The notes beneath the pieces were generated by a model that was given only the letters and a program-made list of their open reading frames with translations, did no database searches and had not been told where the DNA came from. Below, piece by piece: positions 20,374 to 31,869 of a stretch of DNA of 64,000 bases. The DNA comes from Pantoea sp. alder81. Lineage in GTDB: Bacteria > Pseudomonadota > Gammaproteobacteria > Enterobacterales > Enterobacteriaceae. Numbering within the stretch: position 1 is the first letter of the stretch; every line of letters begins with the position of its first letter. Made by a program: the position numbers and the translations under genes. Where the stretch lies: NCBI RefSeq assembly GCF_020179835.1, contig NZ_JAIUDA010000003.1, positions 62,001 through 126,000 of the forward strand, given 5' to 3'.

Positions 20374-21432
20374 TTACTTCGCGACGCGTGCCACTTCCTG
20401 CGCAACCCGATCGGTTGCATCAGGAATCGCTACCTGACGGGCTTTTTCAGCCATCGCCAGCAGCGTGGCGCGATCCCAATGGCGCAACGTGTCCGCTACT
20501 GCAGTCGCGGTAAATTGCGGCTGCTCGAAAATTTTGGCTGCACCCGCTTGCTCCAGCGGCAGCGCATTCCAGTACTGCTGACGGTCTTTGTGCTGAAACG
20601 GCACAAAAATCGCCGGTAAACCTGCGGCAGCGACTTCGCTCACCGTCAATGCGCCCGAACGACACACCACCACATCCGCCCAGGCATAGGCTTCTGCCAT
20701 ATCATCGATAAACTCGGTGACCTTATGCTGCGGCTGTCCGGCATCGCGATAAGCCTGCTGCACCATCTCCAGCGCGCCTTTACCGCTTTGATGCCAAACC
20801 GTAATGGCATCACCCAGTTCTGCGGCCACTTGTGGCACGGTCTGGTTCAAAATGCGCGCACCCTGGCTGCCACCAACGACAAGGACACGTATCGGACCTG
20901 TGCGTCCCGTTAGTCGTTCTGCAGGTAAAGGCAGAGCAAGTACATCGGTGCGTACCGGATTGCCAACTACATCCGCTTTCGGAAATGCGCCCGGAAACGC
21001 CTGCATCACTTTAGTGGCAATTTTCGCCAGCCATTTGTTGGTCAGCCCGGCAATGCCATTCTGCTCATGCAGCACCACTGGAATACCGCAACTCCACGCG
21101 GCTAATCCGCCTGGACCAGAAACGTATCCGCCCATGCCGAGCACCACATCCGGCTGCCAGTTCTTCATGATGCGACGCGCCTGGCGCCATGCATTGAAGA
21201 TGCGCACCGGTGCCAATAACTGTGCTTTAACGCCTTTGCCGCGTAACCCGCTAATGCGGATAAAATCAATTTCGATGCCATGTTTCGGCACCAAATCCGC
21301 TTCCATCCGGTCAGCGGTTCCAAGCCAGCGCACTTGCCAGCCCTGTTCGATCAGATGGTGTGCCACCGCCAGACCAGGGAACACATGTCCGCCGGTTCCG
21401 CCGGCCATCACCATCAGCCGCTTGCTACTCAT
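20374..21432 (-). CDS. murG: MurG, lipid II-forming GlcNAc transferase
   Basis: MurG transfers GlcNAc from UDP-GlcNAc to lipid I, giving lipid II on the cytoplasmic membrane face. It has 352 residues with two Rossmann domains: [19 protein letters not shown] near residue 9 is the first glycine loop, and [12 protein letters not shown] near 187 and [20 protein letters not shown] near 260 belong to the UDP-GlcNAc domain. Its ATG overlaps ftsW by 4 nt. Confidence 0.97.
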   Translation of the reverse strand: MSSKRLMVMAGGTGGHVFPGLAVAHHLIEQGWQVRWLGTADRMEADLVPKHGIEIDFIRISGLRGKGVKAQLLAPVRIFNAWRQARRIMKNWQPDVVLGMGGYVSGPGGLAAWSCGIPVVLHEQNGIAGLTNKWLAKIATKVMQAFPGAFPKADVVGNPVRTDVLALPLPAERLTGRTGPIRVLVVGGSQGARILNQTVPQVAAELGDAITVWHQSGKGALEMVQQAYRDAGQPQHKVTEFIDDMAEAYAWADVVVCRSGALTVSEVAAAGLPAIFVPFQHKDRQQYWNALPLEQAGAAKIFEQPQFTATAVADTLRHWDRATLLAMAEKARQVAIPDATDRVAQEVARVAK

Positions 21433-22643
21433 CGAGCACCTCGGGTAAACGCCTGCGCTTTTGCCAGACGCGTTTCATAATCAATGCGCAATAAAAACAC
21501 GATGGCGGTCGACATGATGATCAGACTTGAGCCACCGTAACTGATCAGCGGCAATGTCAGACCTTTGGTCGGCAGCATACCTGCAGCCGCACCGACGTTA
21601 ACCAGCGCCTGGAAGCTAAACCACACGCCAATTGAGCAAGCGAGGAAGCCGGAAAAGCGCTGATCGATCTCCAGAGCACGGCGACCAATCGACATCGCGC
21701 GAAAAGCCACGAAGAATACCATCAACAGCGCTAAAACCACACCGACATAACCCAACTCTTCACCAATAATGGAGAAGATAAAGTCGGTATGTGCCTCCGG
21801 CAGATACTCAAGTTTTTGCACCGAGTTGCCGAGACCCTGACCCCAGAATTCACCACGGCCAAAGGCCATCAGAGACTGGGTCAGCTGGTAGCCGCTGCCA
21901 AACGGATCTTCCCATGGGTTCCAGAAAGAGGTCACGCGGCGCATACGATAGGGTTCAGCGATGATCAGCAATACCACGGCGAATATGCCGGAGCCGATAA
22001 TCGCCAGGAACTGCCACATTTTGGCGCCCGCGAGGAACAACATCGCCAGCGTTGTGACAAACAACACCACCACCGTACCGAGGTCCGGTTGCGCCAGCAG
22101 CAGGACGGCCAACACCACCATCACGCCCATCGGCTTACAGAAGCCCCAGAAGTTGTTACGCACCTCTTCCACTTTGCGCACCAGATAGCTGGCGAGATAG
22201 CAGAACAGGGTCAGTTTGGACAATTCTGCAGGCTGAATTCGCAACGGGCCCAGGGCAATCCAGCGCGATGCACCGTTAACCGAGCTGCCCACTACCAATA
22301 CAATCAGCAACATTGCAACAGACGCCATCAGCATCACGTTGCTGTAGCGCTGCCAGAAATCCATTGGCACACGCAATGTCACCAGCGCCATGCCTATCGC
22401 CAGTGCGATATAGAAGGCGTCGCGCTTAGCGAAGTAGAACGGGTCTTCGTTAAGACGCTGACCAACCGGCATCGATGCCGAGGTCACCATCACAAAGCCA
22501 ATAATCGCCAAACCAAAGGTCAGCCACAGCAGTGTGCGGTCATACAGCACCACCGGCGCATCATCATTTTCACGGCCGCCCATCACCCAATCGCGTAAGC
22601 GAACGGAGAGGAAGCTGGCAATACTGGCACCTGGAATGCGCAT
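21429..22643 (-). CDS. ftsW: FtsW, septal peptidoglycan glycosyltransferase (SEDS family)
   Basis: FtsW is the SEDS polymerase of the divisome, working with FtsI. It has 404 residues and about ten transmembrane helices, starting with [20 protein letters not shown] near residue 34. The SEDS signatures are present: [25 protein letters not shown] in the first third, with the conserved QPAEL, and the loop [16 protein letters not shown] followed by [14 protein letters not shown] near the C-terminus. It shares one base with the murD stop and overlaps murG by 4 nt. Confidence 0.96.
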   Translation of the reverse strand: MRIPGASIASFLSVRLRDWVMGGRENDDAPVVLYDRTLLWLTFGLAIIGFVMVTSASMPVGQRLNEDPFYFAKRDAFYIALAIGMALVTLRVPMDFWQRYSNVMLMASVAMLLIVLVVGSSVNGASRWIALGPLRIQPAELSKLTLFCYLASYLVRKVEEVRNNFWGFCKPMGVMVVLAVLLLAQPDLGTVVVLFVTTLAMLFLAGAKMWQFLAIIGSGIFAVVLLIIAEPYRMRRVTSFWNPWEDPFGSGYQLTQSLMAFGRGEFWGQGLGNSVQKLEYLPEAHTDFIFSIIGEELGYVGVVLALLMVFFVAFRAMSIGRRALEIDQRFSGFLACSIGVWFSFQALVNVGAAAGMLPTKGLTLPLISYGGSSLIIMSTAIVFLLRIDYETRLAKAQAFTRGAR

Positions 22644-23959
22644 CAGCTCAGCTCCTTCGCCAGTTGCGCGAAAATATCGCCGCGCTGTTCAAAATTACGG
22701 AACTGATCGAGGCTGGCGCAGGCGGGTGACAGCAGCACCATATCTCCGGCTTTAACCTGAGGCACAATCTGCTCCATGGCCTGCTGCATAGTCTCTGTAC
22801 GCATAGCAATTTCAGGACGCAGCGCGGCAAGAGCATCGCCATCACGACCAAAGCAATAGAGGCGCACATTGTCACCCTGCAGGAAACGTGTCAGCGCACT
22901 GAAGTCAGCCGATTTTCCATCACCGCCCATCAGCAGCCACAAAGTGCCTTTCACCTGCAGCCCGTTAAGTGCCGCTTCGGTGCTCCCCACGTTGGTAGCT
23001 TTGGAGTCATTAATCCAGCGCACACCGTTGGCTTCATGCACCAGTTGGAAACGGTGCGCCAGGCCGGTGAACGTGGTTAACGCTTTCAGACTGGAGGCGC
23101 GCGGGATGTTGACCGCATCCGCCAGTGCCAGTGCCGCCAGTGCGTTGGTGTAGTTGTGCTGGCCCACCAGAGTCATTTCGTCGGTGTTCAGCACCCTTTC
23201 ACCCTGCGCCCGCAGCCATGTGCTGCCCTGCTGCTGGGTCAGATGATAGTCACCGAGATTGATGCCGAAACTGACACAACGTGCATCAACGCCGCGAACC
23301 GGCATGGTCATACCGTCATCGGCATTGACGACGCAGACGCGGGCGTTTTCATAAATCCGCAATTTAGCCGCACGATACTGCTGCATGCCCAACGGATAGC
23401 GATCCATATGATCTTCGGTCACGTTGAGAATGGTCGCTGCCGCCGCTTGCAAGCTGTAGGTGGTCTCTAACTGGAAGCTGGAAAGTTCCAGCACATACAG
23501 TTGCGCCGGAGATTTCAGCAGGGTCAACGCCGGTAAACCGATATTGCCACCGACGCCAACCTGCCAACCTGCTGCACGGGCCATTTCACCAACCAGCGTG
23601 GTGACGGTGCTTTTACCGTTCGAGCCAGTGATGGCAACGATTGGAGCCTGAGCTTCGCGGCAGAACAGTTCGATATCACCGACGATTTCGATACCGGCCT
23701 CTGCGGCTTCACTTAATGCTGGATGCGCCAGCGCAATGCCTGGGCTGGCAATAATCAAATCCGATGCCAGCAGCCAGTCGCTGTTGATACCGCCCACATA
23801 GCGCTCTACCGCCTCAGGCAACTTGTCGAGGCCTGGCGGAGACACACGGGTATCCATCACGCGAGGCGTTACGCCCTGCGCGAGGAAGAAATCAACACAG
23901 GACAGGCCAGTAATGCCTAATCCGATGATGACGACTTTTCTGCCCCGATAGTCAGCCAT
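22643..23959 (-). CDS. murD: MurD, UDP-MurNAc-L-alanine--D-glutamate ligase
   Basis: MurD adds D-glutamate to the stem peptide. It has 438 residues, the E. coli length. The UDP-binding [16 protein letters not shown] lies near residue 11, the ATP loop [18 protein letters not shown] near 109, and the C-terminal part contains [13 protein letters not shown] near 315 and the glutamate-region [10 protein letters not shown] near 415. It begins 2 nt after the mraY stop. Confidence 0.97.
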   Translation of the reverse strand: MADYRGRKVVIIGLGITGLSCVDFFLAQGVTPRVMDTRVSPPGLDKLPEAVERYVGGINSDWLLASDLIIASPGIALAHPALSEAAEAGIEIVGDIELFCREAQAPIVAITGSNGKSTVTTLVGEMARAAGWQVGVGGNIGLPALTLLKSPAQLYVLELSSFQLETTYSLQAAAATILNVTEDHMDRYPLGMQQYRAAKLRIYENARVCVVNADDGMTMPVRGVDARCVSFGINLGDYHLTQQQGSTWLRAQGERVLNTDEMTLVGQHNYTNALAALALADAVNIPRASSLKALTTFTGLAHRFQLVHEANGVRWINDSKATNVGSTEAALNGLQVKGTLWLLMGGDGKSADFSALTRFLQGDNVRLYCFGRDGDALAALRPEIAMRTETMQQAMEQIVPQVKAGDMVLLSPACASLDQFRNFEQRGDIFAQLAKELS

Positions 23960-23961
23960 GA

Positions 23962-25044
23962 TTAACGTACCTTCAGCGTTGCCAGGCCAATCAGCACCAG
24001 CATCAGTGAAATAATCCAGAAGCGCACAATCACGCGCGGCTCCGGCCAGCCTTTCAATTCATAGTGGTGGTGAATCGGCGCCATGCGGAAAATGCGTTGA
24101 CCGCGTAGCTTGAACGATCCCACCTGCAGGATCACCGACAGTGTTTCAACTACAAACACACCGCCCATGATCACCAGTAAAAACTCCTGACGCAGCAGCA
24201 CGGCGATGGTGCCCAATGCGCCACCCAGTGCCAGCGAACCCACATCACCCATAAAGACCTGAGCCGGGTAGGTGTTGAACCACAGGAAGCCGAGACCGGC
24301 ACCGACAATCGCGGTGCAGACAATCACCAACTCACCCGCGTGACGCAAATACGGAATATGCAGATACTCAGCAAACTTCACGTTACCGGTCGCCCAGGCC
24401 ACCAGCGCAAAGCCTGCTGCCACGAAGACGGTTGGCATAATTGCCAGGCCATCCAGACCATCGGTGAGGTTGACCGCATTACCGGTGCCGACAATCACAA
24501 AGTAAGCCAGCAGCACATAGAACAGACCCAGCTGCGGCATAATGTCTTTAAAGAACGGCACCACCAGCTGTGTAGCCGGTGTGCCGTTGCCCGCAGCATA
24601 GAGTGCAAAGGCCACGCCCAGGGAGATCACCGACATCCAGAAGTATTTCCAGCGGGCAATCAGGCCTTTAGTGTCTTTACGCACCACTTTACGGTAGTCG
24701 TCGACGAAACCGATGATGCCAAAACCAATCAGCACCGCCAGCACGCACCACACATAAGGGTTTGATGGATACGCCCACATCAGCACCGAGACGGTGATAG
24801 AGGTGAGGATCATGATGCCGCCCATGGTTGGCGTACCGCGCTTACTAAAGTGCGATTCAGGACCATCGTTACGAACTACCTGGCCAATCTGCAATTTCTG
24901 CAGCCAGGCAATCAGGCGCGGGCCCATCCAGAGTGACAGGAACAGAGCGGTCAGCAGGCTGACAATGGCGCGAAACGTCAAATACGAGAAGACGTTAAAG
25001 CCGGAATAAAGTGCGACCAAATGTTCGGCCAGCCAGACTAGCAT
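23962..25044 (-). CDS. mraY: MraY, phospho-MurNAc-pentapeptide translocase
   Basis: MraY attaches phospho-MurNAc-pentapeptide to undecaprenyl phosphate to give lipid I. It is a ten-helix membrane enzyme of 360 residues. Conserved sites are [16 protein letters not shown] near residue 60, the catalytic region [10 protein letters not shown] near 112, TDGLDGLAI near 193, and the HHH motif in [16 protein letters not shown] near 320. It overlaps murF by 7 nt. Confidence 0.97.
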   Translation of the reverse strand: MLVWLAEHLVALYSGFNVFSYLTFRAIVSLLTALFLSLWMGPRLIAWLQKLQIGQVVRNDGPESHFSKRGTPTMGGIMILTSITVSVLMWAYPSNPYVWCVLAVLIGFGIIGFVDDYRKVVRKDTKGLIARWKYFWMSVISLGVAFALYAAGNGTPATQLVVPFFKDIMPQLGLFYVLLAYFVIVGTGNAVNLTDGLDGLAIMPTVFVAAGFALVAWATGNVKFAEYLHIPYLRHAGELVIVCTAIVGAGLGFLWFNTYPAQVFMGDVGSLALGGALGTIAVLLRQEFLLVIMGGVFVVETLSVILQVGSFKLRGQRIFRMAPIHHHYELKGWPEPRVIVRFWIISLMLVLIGLATLKVR

Positions 25045-26399
25045 GTTCCTTTCTCCTGTAAGCTCTCGACGACCTGCTCCATGGCGGCGCTACGTGAGCC
25101 TTTAACCAAAATAGTGATGTCCTGATGTTGGGACAGCAATGCGCGTAAACGTTCAGTCAGCTCGGCTTTTGTGGCGAAATGCTCGCCTTTGCCGCTGCTT
25201 TCACCTATCAACCGGCTCAAAGTGCCGGTACTCAGAACACAATCAATTCCTGCTGCTTTGGCGGCTTCACCCACCTGCAGATGGCAAGCTTCGGCTTCAT
25301 CACCCAGCTCCGCCATATCGCCCACCACCATCACACGGAAGCCCGGCATATCGCCCAGTACCTGTGCGGCCGCGGTCATCGAACCGACGTTGGCGTTGTA
25401 GCTGTCATCCAGCAGCAGTTGGTTGTCTGCCAGACGAATCGGGAACAGACGCCCCGGTACGGGCTGCAGCGTTTTCAAACCGGTTTGGATAGCGCTCAGC
25501 GGGGCATCAACAGAGAGTGCCAGCGCAGCCGCCGCTAAGGCGTTAGCAATGTTGTGACGACCCGGCAGCGGCAGCGCCACAGCGATGTCTCCACGCGGGG
25601 TATGCAGGGTAAACAGCGTGGCGTCGGCGCGCAGCACGATCTCGCTGGCGCGGAATTCTGCATCCGCCATCGGCTGTGGTGAGAAGCGCCACAGGGTCTT
25701 ATCGACAAACTGCGACTGCCAGTTAGCGAGGTCGTTGCTATCCACATTGACGATGGCAGTGCCGTGTACTGGCAATCCACCAAAGATTTCGCCTTTAGCT
25801 TTTGCGACACCGGCCAGTGAACCAAAGCCTTCCAGATGCGCTGCAGCCAGATTGTTCACCAACGCCGTTTCGGGACGCACTAAATCGGTGGTGTAAGCAA
25901 TCTCGCCCTGATGATTGGCACCCAGCTCAATCACCGCGTACTCGTGTTCTGGAGTCAAACGCAGTAGCGTCATCGGCACGCCGAAGTCGTTGTTCAGGTT
26001 GCCAGCGGTATACAACGTTTCTCCGCACTGACGCAGAATCGCTGCCGTCATCTCTTTGACTGAGGTTTTACCGGATGAACCGGTCAGCGCGACCACGCGC
26101 GCCTTCGACTGCTGGCGCACCCAGGCGCCGAGCTGACCAAAGGCGATGCGAGTATCAGCTACAACCACCTGCGGCACATCTAAAGGCAAGTGCTTACTCA
26201 CCAGCAGCGCTTTGGCGCCGTTAGCGATAGCCTCGCTGGCAAAGTCATGCGCATCAAAACGCTCACCCACCAGTGCCACAAACAGGCTGCCGTCGGCAAC
26301 TTTACGTGTATCACTGGTGACATCATTCAGCGTTAAATCTGCGCCGTGCAGCTGACCGCCGCTGATTTCAGCCAGTATTTTTAAAGAGACCGGAATCAT
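25038..26399 (-). CDS. murF: MurF, UDP-MurNAc-tripeptide--D-Ala-D-Ala ligase
   Basis: MurF adds D-Ala-D-Ala to complete the pentapeptide, using the product of DdlB from the same cluster. It has 453 residues. The ATP loop is [19 protein letters not shown] near residue 104, followed by the [11 protein letters not shown] block near 159. The nucleotide and hinge region [16 protein letters not shown] lies near 280, and [12 protein letters not shown] lies near 330. It overlaps murE by 4 nt (ATGA arrangement). Confidence 0.97.
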   Translation of the reverse strand: MIPVSLKILAEISGGQLHGADLTLNDVTSDTRKVADGSLFVALVGERFDAHDFASEAIANGAKALLVSKHLPLDVPQVVVADTRIAFGQLGAWVRQQSKARVVALTGSSGKTSVKEMTAAILRQCGETLYTAGNLNNDFGVPMTLLRLTPEHEYAVIELGANHQGEIAYTTDLVRPETALVNNLAAAHLEGFGSLAGVAKAKGEIFGGLPVHGTAIVNVDSNDLANWQSQFVDKTLWRFSPQPMADAEFRASEIVLRADATLFTLHTPRGDIAVALPLPGRHNIANALAAAALALSVDAPLSAIQTGLKTLQPVPGRLFPIRLADNQLLLDDSYNANVGSMTAAAQVLGDMPGFRVMVVGDMAELGDEAEACHLQVGEAAKAAGIDCVLSTGTLSRLIGESSGKGEHFATKAELTERLRALLSQHQDITILVKGSRSAAMEQVVESLQEKGTC

Positions 26400-27883
26400 G
26401 CCATTACCCCCAGCAAACGGGCGACAGTGTCGCGATCGGAGTAATCAAGACGACGATTGCCAATGATTTGATAATCTTCATGGCCTTTACCGGCCACCAG
26501 CACGATGTCATCAGCATGGGCCTGCATCACGGCGTTAGTGACCGCTTGCGCACGTCCCGCGACCACACGGGCGCGACCGGGATCGAGCAAGCCAGTCAGA
26601 ATGTCATTCACAATCGCGGCTGGGTCTTCGCTGCGCGGATTGTCATCCGTGATCACCACGATGTCAGAAAACTGTTCGGCAATCGCGCCCATCAGTGGAC
26701 GTTTGCCTTTATCACGATCGCCACCACAGCCGAACACGCACCACAGCTTGCCTTTGCAGTGCAGGCGCGCGGCTTCCAGCGCTTTTTCCAGCGCATCTGG
26801 AGTGTGTGCATAATCTACCACCACCGTGGGTTTCTCTGGCGCCGTGAACACTTCCATGCGACCGCATACCGGTTGCAGCTGTGCCGCGCTTGAAACCAGC
26901 GCCTCCAGCGGATAATCGAGCGTCAGCAAGGTGGCCAGTGCCAGCAGCAGATTGCTGACGTTGAATGCGCCCATCAGGCGGCTATCAAACTCGCCATCGC
27001 CCCAGCTTGACTGGAACTGAACATGAGCGCCACCATCGTGATAATTCACCGCAGTAGCTTTCAGCCAGCGTCCACGACAGCCAGGCTGCAGATTGTCAGC
27101 CATGGTGACAGCAACGGCATCCGGCAATTTTTCCAGCCAGCGGCGTCCGACGTCGTCATCGGCGTTGATAATGGCTTCACCAATCTGATGTTCAGAGAAC
27201 AGCAGCCATTTGGCGGCTTCGTAGCCCTGCATATCACCGTGATAATCGAGATGATCGCGGCTCAGGTTGGTGAACACGGCAGCCGCAAAAGGCAATGCCG
27301 CGACGCGATGCTGCACCAGGCCGTGAGAAGAGACTTCCATTGCGGCCAGCGTGGCACCCTGCTCAACCAGATCATTCAGTACATGTTGTACATCCACCGC
27401 GGAACCCGTGGTGTTTTCGGTCGCTACCAGTTGGCCGTACAAACCATTGCCCACTGTGCCCATTACGGCACCTGTTTCACCCAGCAGATTGGCCCACTGC
27501 GCCATCAGTTGCGTGGTGGTGGTTTTCCCGTTGGTGCCAGTAACACCGATTAATTTGAGCTTTTCAGCAGGCTGCTGATAAAAGCGCCCAGCCAGTGCAG
27601 AGAGACGCTGCTGCAACTGCGCCAGATAGATAACCGGGACGCCGTGCATCTCGCGGATATCTCCATCGCTGGCTTCACCCTCGGCTTCGGCAATCACTGC
27701 CGCCACGCCCTGAGCAATAGCCTGCGGAATAAAACGACGTCCATCAGCATGATGGCCCGCCACGGCGATAAACAAATCGCCAGCAGCCGCAGCGCGGCTA
27801 TCCAGTGTCATGTCACGGAGTGGACGCGCCGGCGCACCCGGCACCCACGGGGCCAGTAAATCGCGCAGGTTACGATCGGTCAC
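26396..27883 (-). CDS. murE: MurE, UDP-MurNAc-L-Ala-D-Glu--meso-diaminopimelate ligase
   Basis: MurE adds the third stem residue. The motif DNPRSEDP near residue 410 is the signature for meso-diaminopimelate. I chose the GTG at 27883 because GAGGA lies 5 nt before it and the result is 495 residues, equal to E. coli MurE; another GTG 12 nt upstream gives 499. The ATP loop is [17 protein letters not shown] near residue 114, and [20 protein letters not shown] follows near 340. The start lies within the last codons of ftsI (14-nt overlap). Confidence 0.96.
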   Translation of the reverse strand: MTDRNLRDLLAPWVPGAPARPLRDMTLDSRAAAAGDLFIAVAGHHADGRRFIPQAIAQGVAAVIAEAEGEASDGDIREMHGVPVIYLAQLQQRLSALAGRFYQQPAEKLKLIGVTGTNGKTTTTQLMAQWANLLGETGAVMGTVGNGLYGQLVATENTTGSAVDVQHVLNDLVEQGATLAAMEVSSHGLVQHRVAALPFAAAVFTNLSRDHLDYHGDMQGYEAAKWLLFSEHQIGEAIINADDDVGRRWLEKLPDAVAVTMADNLQPGCRGRWLKATAVNYHDGGAHVQFQSSWGDGEFDSRLMGAFNVSNLLLALATLLTLDYPLEALVSSAAQLQPVCGRMEVFTAPEKPTVVVDYAHTPDALEKALEAARLHCKGKLWCVFGCGGDRDKGKRPLMGAIAEQFSDIVVITDDNPRSEDPAAIVNDILTGLLDPGRARVVAGRAQAVTNAVMQAHADDIVLVAGKGHEDYQIIGNRRLDYSDRDTVARLLGVMA

Positions 27884-29636
27884 TTGATTCCTCACTTCTG
27901 TTCTTCACCAACTCGTCTTTATCAACTGTTGGCAACCCATCAGGTTCGATGTTCATGGTACGTAATACCCCGCCCATGATGGCGCCAAACACCGGTGCAG
28001 AAACCGCACCACCATAATATTTGCCGGCCTGAGGATCGTTGATCACCACCACCAGCGCAAAACGAGGGCGACTGGCAGGTGCAACGCCTGCCGTGTAAGC
28101 AATGTATTTATTGACGTAGCGTCCGTCCGGCCCGACCTTTTTAGCGGTACCGGTTTTAATCGCGATGCGATAGCCCTTGATGGCAGCTTTAACCCCACCG
28201 CCACCAGGCAACGCAACGCTTTCCATCATGTGCATCACCGTTTTCACCAGGTCTTCCTGGAAAACGCGTTCACCCGCCACTGGCGGGTCAACTTTGGTGA
28301 TCGACAGCGGGCGATTGATGCCATAGCTGCCAATGGTTGCGTAGACTCGCGCTAACTGTAACGGCGTTACCATTAGCCCGTAGCCGAAAGAGAAGGTGGC
28401 CCTCTCTATGTCAGACCACCGTTGTTTTTGAGGGTATAAGCCACTACTTTCCCCGACCAGCCCCAAATTGGTCGGTTTACCCAGCCCAAAGCGCGCGTAA
28501 GTATCTACGAGTGCTGAGGAGGGCATCGCTAACGCCAAACGTGAAACCCCGACGTTACTCGACTTCTGTAAAACCCCGGTAAGGGTCAATTCGTTGTAGC
28601 GCGCCACGTCCTTGATCTCATGACCATTGACACGGTACGGCACGGTATTCAGTACGCTGTTCTCTTTCACCACACCACGCTGCAGAGCGGTCATCACCAC
28701 CATCGGTTTCACGGTGGAGCCCGGCTCGAAGATGTCGGTAATGGCACGGTTGCGCATTACATCTTTCGGGGTGTTGGCGAGATTGTTCGGGTTATAAGCC
28801 GGGCTGTTCGCCATCGCCAGTACTTCGCCGGTGTTCACATCCACCAACACAGCAGTACCCGACTCGGCTTTGTTGAAGGCCACAGCATTATTCAGTTCGC
28901 GGTAAACCAACGCCTGCAGGCGCTCGTCAATGCTCAGCGTGAGGTTGTGCGCTGCGCGACTATCTACGGAAGAGATATCTTCAATCACGCGACCGAAGCG
29001 ATCTTTACGCACTGTACGTTCGCCTGGCGCGCCGGTGAGCCACTTGTCGAAACTCTTTTCGATGCCCTCAATGCCCTGGCCATCAATGTTAGTAAAGCCA
29101 ATCAGGTGCGCAGTGACCTGACCGGCGGGATAGTAACGACGCGACTCTTCACGCAGGTAAATGCCCGGTAGCTTGAGTTTTTTCACGTACTCGCCAATTG
29201 CCGGATTCACCTGACGCGCCAGATAGATAAAGCGCCCTTTGGGATTGGCGTTCACGCGCGCGGCGAGTTGATCAAGTGGGATCGACAAGGCATCTGAGAG
29301 GGCTTTCCAGCGGCTGTCCAATGAGACACCACCGTGTTCCATCAGCTCTTTAGGATCGGCCCAGATGGCATTCACTGGCACGCTGACGGCTAATGGACGG
29401 CCAGCACGATCGCTGATCATGCCACGTGCAGTGGGAACAGATTGCACACGCAGCGAACGCAGATCCCCTTCTTTAACCAGCTTATCCGGGCTAATGACCT
29501 GCAACCACGCCACGCGTGACAGCAATCCGCCCAAAGCCAGTAAAATACAGCCGCACAGCAACGCAAAACGCCAGCTTATAAAGCTGGCCTTGTCTTCCGG
29601 TTTTTTTAACTTCAGCGTTTTGCCTGCGCCGCTCAT
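27870..29636 (-). CDS. ftsI: FtsI (PBP3), septal peptidoglycan transpeptidase
   Basis: FtsI is the class B penicillin-binding protein that cross-links septal peptidoglycan with FtsW. It has 588 residues, as in E. coli. A short cytoplasmic tail is followed by a transmembrane helix ([20 protein letters not shown], about 23-42), a pedestal domain, and the transpeptidase domain with EPGSTVKPM (catalytic Ser near 307), SSNVGVS near 360 and the KTGT motif near 495. The C-terminal tail after NIEP is variable and ends in SSDRS. It lies 20 nt after ftsL. Confidence 0.97.
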   Translation of the reverse strand: MSGAGKTLKLKKPEDKASFISWRFALLCGCILLALGGLLSRVAWLQVISPDKLVKEGDLRSLRVQSVPTARGMISDRAGRPLAVSVPVNAIWADPKELMEHGGVSLDSRWKALSDALSIPLDQLAARVNANPKGRFIYLARQVNPAIGEYVKKLKLPGIYLREESRRYYPAGQVTAHLIGFTNIDGQGIEGIEKSFDKWLTGAPGERTVRKDRFGRVIEDISSVDSRAAHNLTLSIDERLQALVYRELNNAVAFNKAESGTAVLVDVNTGEVLAMANSPAYNPNNLANTPKDVMRNRAITDIFEPGSTVKPMVVMTALQRGVVKENSVLNTVPYRVNGHEIKDVARYNELTLTGVLQKSSNVGVSRLALAMPSSALVDTYARFGLGKPTNLGLVGESSGLYPQKQRWSDIERATFSFGYGLMVTPLQLARVYATIGSYGINRPLSITKVDPPVAGERVFQEDLVKTVMHMMESVALPGGGGVKAAIKGYRIAIKTGTAKKVGPDGRYVNKYIAYTAGVAPASRPRFALVVVINDPQAGKYYGGAVSAPVFGAIMGGVLRTMNIEPDGLPTVDKDELVKNRSEESSDRS

Positions 29637-29656
29637 TGAGGTCTGCGATTCCTTAT

Positions 29657-29977
29657 TTATCTCTGCACCACGATATTTTCCTGTGAAGGATCAACATGCT
29701 GCATCTGCAGCTTATCGGTTGCTATTCGCTCAACCCGGCTATGATCGCCGAGCGCATTCTCTTCCAAAATCAGGTTACGCCACTCGATATCGAGTGCATC
29801 ACGTTCTAAAACCAACTGTTCACGCTGCGCCGTTAACAGGCGCGTTTTGTGCGTGGTGGTGACCACAAACACCGAGGACACGAGCACTGCAATCAGTAAC
29901 AACACCGGGATCTTGCCAAATCGCAGCAGGTCACCACCGATGACGCCGGGCAGGCTGTGTCGCTCGTTGCCAATCAT
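29657..29977 (-). CDS. ftsL: FtsL, divisome coiled-coil protein
   Basis: FtsL is a bitopic protein that joins FtsB and FtsQ and helps activate FtsWI. At 106 residues it is shorter than the 121 of E. coli. The N-terminal cytoplasmic part is followed by a transmembrane helix ([20 protein letters not shown], about 23-42) and a periplasmic leucine-zipper-like helix with heptad leucines (about 45-90). Identity rests on position and this architecture, as the family diverges quickly. Its ATG overlaps the rsmH stop by 4 nt. Confidence 0.93.
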   Translation of the reverse strand: MIGNERHSLPGVIGGDLLRFGKIPVLLLIAVLVSSVFVVTTTHKTRLLTAQREQLVLERDALDIEWRNLILEENALGDHSRVERIATDKLQMQHVDPSQENIVVQR

Positions 29978-30915
29978 GTCGCGGTCCTTTCAGCAATACG
30001 CAGTACCGAACTGCGCGCGCGTGGGTTCTCGTTCACCTCGGCTTCACCCGGAATCAGCTTGCCTAAGGTTTTCAACTCACGTCCGCCCAGCGCTTTGAGC
30101 TGGCTTTCGGTCATTGGAATACCCGCTGGAACTTGCGGGCCTCGGCTCTGATCGCGCATAAAGCGTTTTACCAACCGATCTTCCAGTGAGTGGAAGCTGA
30201 TAACCGATAACCGACCACCAGGCGCCAGCACCGACATCGCCCCTTTCAGAGCGGTATCGATCTCTTCCAGTTCGCTGTTGATCCAGATACGAATCGCCTG
30301 GAAAGTACGCGTGGCCGGATGCTTAAATTTGTCTTTCACCGGCATCGCGGCAGCGATGACGGTGGCTAATTCTTTGGTGCGCGTCATTGGCTGTTCACGA
30401 TTACGCTCGACGATGGCGCGTGCAATACGTTTGCCAAACTTCTCTTCGCCGTAGGTCTTGATGACGAAAGCGATATCAGCTTCATCAGCCTTCATCAGCC
30501 ACTCTGCCGCAGATTGACCCCGCGTTGGGTCCATGCGCATATCCAGTGGTCCATCACGCATAAACGAGAAACCGCGCTCTGCGTCATCCAACTGTGGTGA
30601 TGACACGCCAAGATCGAGTAATACGCCATCGATCTTGCCTGTCAGGCCGCGCGCTTCGACATACTCTGCCAGCGCTGAAAACGGTCCGTGCACGATCGAA
30701 AAACGTGGATCCTGAATCTCAGCCGCGGCAGCGATGGCTTGCGGATCGCGGTCAATCGCCAGCAACTGCCCCTTATCTCCAAGCTGGGAGAGGATCAGGC
30801 GTGAGTGACCACCGCGACCAAAAGTGCCGTCAATGTAAATGCCGTCTTCCCTGATATTGAGGCCGTTAACCGCCTCATCCAGCAGCACTGTGGTGTGTTT
30901 AAAATTTTCCTGCAT
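29974..30915 (-). CDS. rsmH: RsmH, 16S rRNA (cytosine1402-N4)-methyltransferase
   Basis: RsmH (MraW) methylates N4 of C1402 in the ribosomal P site of 16S rRNA using S-adenosylmethionine. It has 313 residues, the family length. The N-terminus [15 protein letters not shown] is typical, the SAM-binding loop is [14 protein letters not shown] near residue 29, and [20 protein letters not shown] lies near 99. The C-terminal [17 protein letters not shown] is also conserved. It begins 2 nt after mraZ. Confidence 0.97.
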   Translation of the reverse strand: MQENFKHTTVLLDEAVNGLNIREDGIYIDGTFGRGGHSRLILSQLGDKGQLLAIDRDPQAIAAAAEIQDPRFSIVHGPFSALAEYVEARGLTGKIDGVLLDLGVSSPQLDDAERGFSFMRDGPLDMRMDPTRGQSAAEWLMKADEADIAFVIKTYGEEKFGKRIARAIVERNREQPMTRTKELATVIAAAMPVKDKFKHPATRTFQAIRIWINSELEEIDTALKGAMSVLAPGGRLSVISFHSLEDRLVKRFMRDQSRGPQVPAGIPMTESQLKALGGRELKTLGKLIPGEAEVNENPRARSSVLRIAERTAT

Positions 30916-30917
30916 AG

Positions 30918-31376
30918 CTATAGCGACAAGTCCTGCAACCGCTCAGATAAAGGCTCCTGAGCCGACTGTTCTGCGTCAATATCGTCCTTGACTTGTTGAT
31001 ACCAGGTCTGTTCATCCCACAGCTCAAACTTATTGAACTGTCCAACCAGCATCACTTCTTTAGTAAGGCTCGCATGTTGGCGTAGCGTATTCGCCAGCAA
31101 CAAGCGACCTGCATTATCCATCTGGCATTCACTGGCATGTCCTAACAGCAGTCGCTGCACGCGACGCTCAATCGGATTCATGCTAGATAAGCGCGCCAGT
31201 TTTTTCTCGATGATTTCCCATTCGGGCAGGGTGTAAAGCAACAGGCATGGTTGGTGGAGGTCAATGGTGCACACCATTTGCCCCTGAGACTCCGCGACGA
31301 GCAATTCGCGATAGCGTGTTGGTACCGCCAATCGGCCTTTGCCGTCGAGATTGACTAACGTTGCTCCTCGGAACAT
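30918..31376 (-). CDS. mraZ: MraZ, dcw transcriptional regulator
   Basis: MraZ is a ring-forming DNA-binding protein of the AbrB-like fold that represses its own promoter and so affects the whole dcw operon. The ATG at 31376 gives [20 protein letters not shown] and 152 residues, the E. coli length; an ATG 18 nt earlier lies in the operator zone. Two copies of the SpoVT/AbrB unit are visible, [13 protein letters not shown] near residue 11 and [13 protein letters not shown] near 85. Its operator repeats lie 20-55 bp upstream. It is the first gene of the cluster. Confidence 0.97.
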   Translation of the reverse strand: MFRGATLVNLDGKGRLAVPTRYRELLVAESQGQMVCTIDLHQPCLLLYTLPEWEIIEKKLARLSSMNPIERRVQRLLLGHASECQMDNAGRLLLANTLRQHASLTKEVMLVGQFNKFELWDEQTWYQQVKDDIDAEQSAQEPLSERLQDLSL

Positions 31377-31395
31377 GTCAGTCCTACCCCCCAAT

Positions 31396-31431
31396 CACCC
31401 GTTTTCACCACTTTATCCCACTTTTTACCAC
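31396..31431 (-). promoter_or_regulatory. MraZ operator repeats
   Basis: On the minus strand GTGGT, GTGGG, GTGGT and CGGGT occur at exact 10-bp spacing, ending 19 bp before the mraZ start. This matches the direct TGGGN-type repeats bound by E. coli MraZ, all on one helix face. Confidence 0.8.
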
Positions 31432-31437
31432 GAAACG

Positions 31438-31467
31438 AGTTTACGGAGCCTATGAAATCCTTGTCAA
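31438..31467 (-). promoter_or_regulatory. Main dcw (mra) promoter
   Basis: On the minus strand TTGACA (31467-31462) and TAAACT (31443-31438) are spaced by 18 bp. The predicted start of transcription falls close to the MraZ repeats, so bound MraZ would block initiation or early elongation. Confidence 0.75.
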
Positions 31468-31845
31468 GCCGCAACGACAAGTGAATATCACTCTTTACAA
31501 GGGTGAGAATTATTTAGTGGAGGGTATTTAAGGGAAATGAATGGCAAAATAAAAAATTAACCTGATGAATAGTGGAATAAAAATTTTCACGATTTGAAAA
31601 ATGGCGAAAAATAAAGCGTTTTCATCGCAAAAGATAATTATCCCGGGATATGCGACAGCGGCTGCATTTTAGGGGATTTCTGAAAGGAAGCCCAGCACCA
31701 TCGCGCCAGCTCTGCTACGCGTCACTGCTGAAGATGTAAACAAATAAGAAAATCCAGCGCGAATAATTCGTTAGGAAAAGCGATGACAATTTACGCTTTT
31801 TTACCCCCGTCCTATGGCAGAAAAATATCTGGATGTTTAATAAGT
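31468..31845. other. Intergenic, AT-rich, no gene seen
   Basis: About 380 bp between the mra promoter and the cra terminator hold no convincing reading frame. The part from 31500 to 31630 is notably AT rich with several A and T runs, which could serve as upstream promoter or nucleoid-protein binding DNA. No known RNA is recognised. Confidence 0.6.
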
Positions 31846-31865
31846 GCGGGCAGCGATCTGCCCGC
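31846..31865 (-). terminator. Probable cra terminator
   Basis: GCGGGCAG and CTGCCCGC form a perfect 8-bp stem with a 4-nt loop, 4 bp beyond the cra stop. The T run on the minus strand is poor, so it may be only partly efficient. Confidence 0.6.
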
Positions 31866-31869
31866 GATT

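Noticed and set aside
21789-22598. A 269-codon open frame on the plus strand opposite ftsW, rich in His and Gln.
   Set aside because: It is the antisense shadow of a conserved membrane protein gene; its composition mirrors hydrophobic codons and it matches no family.
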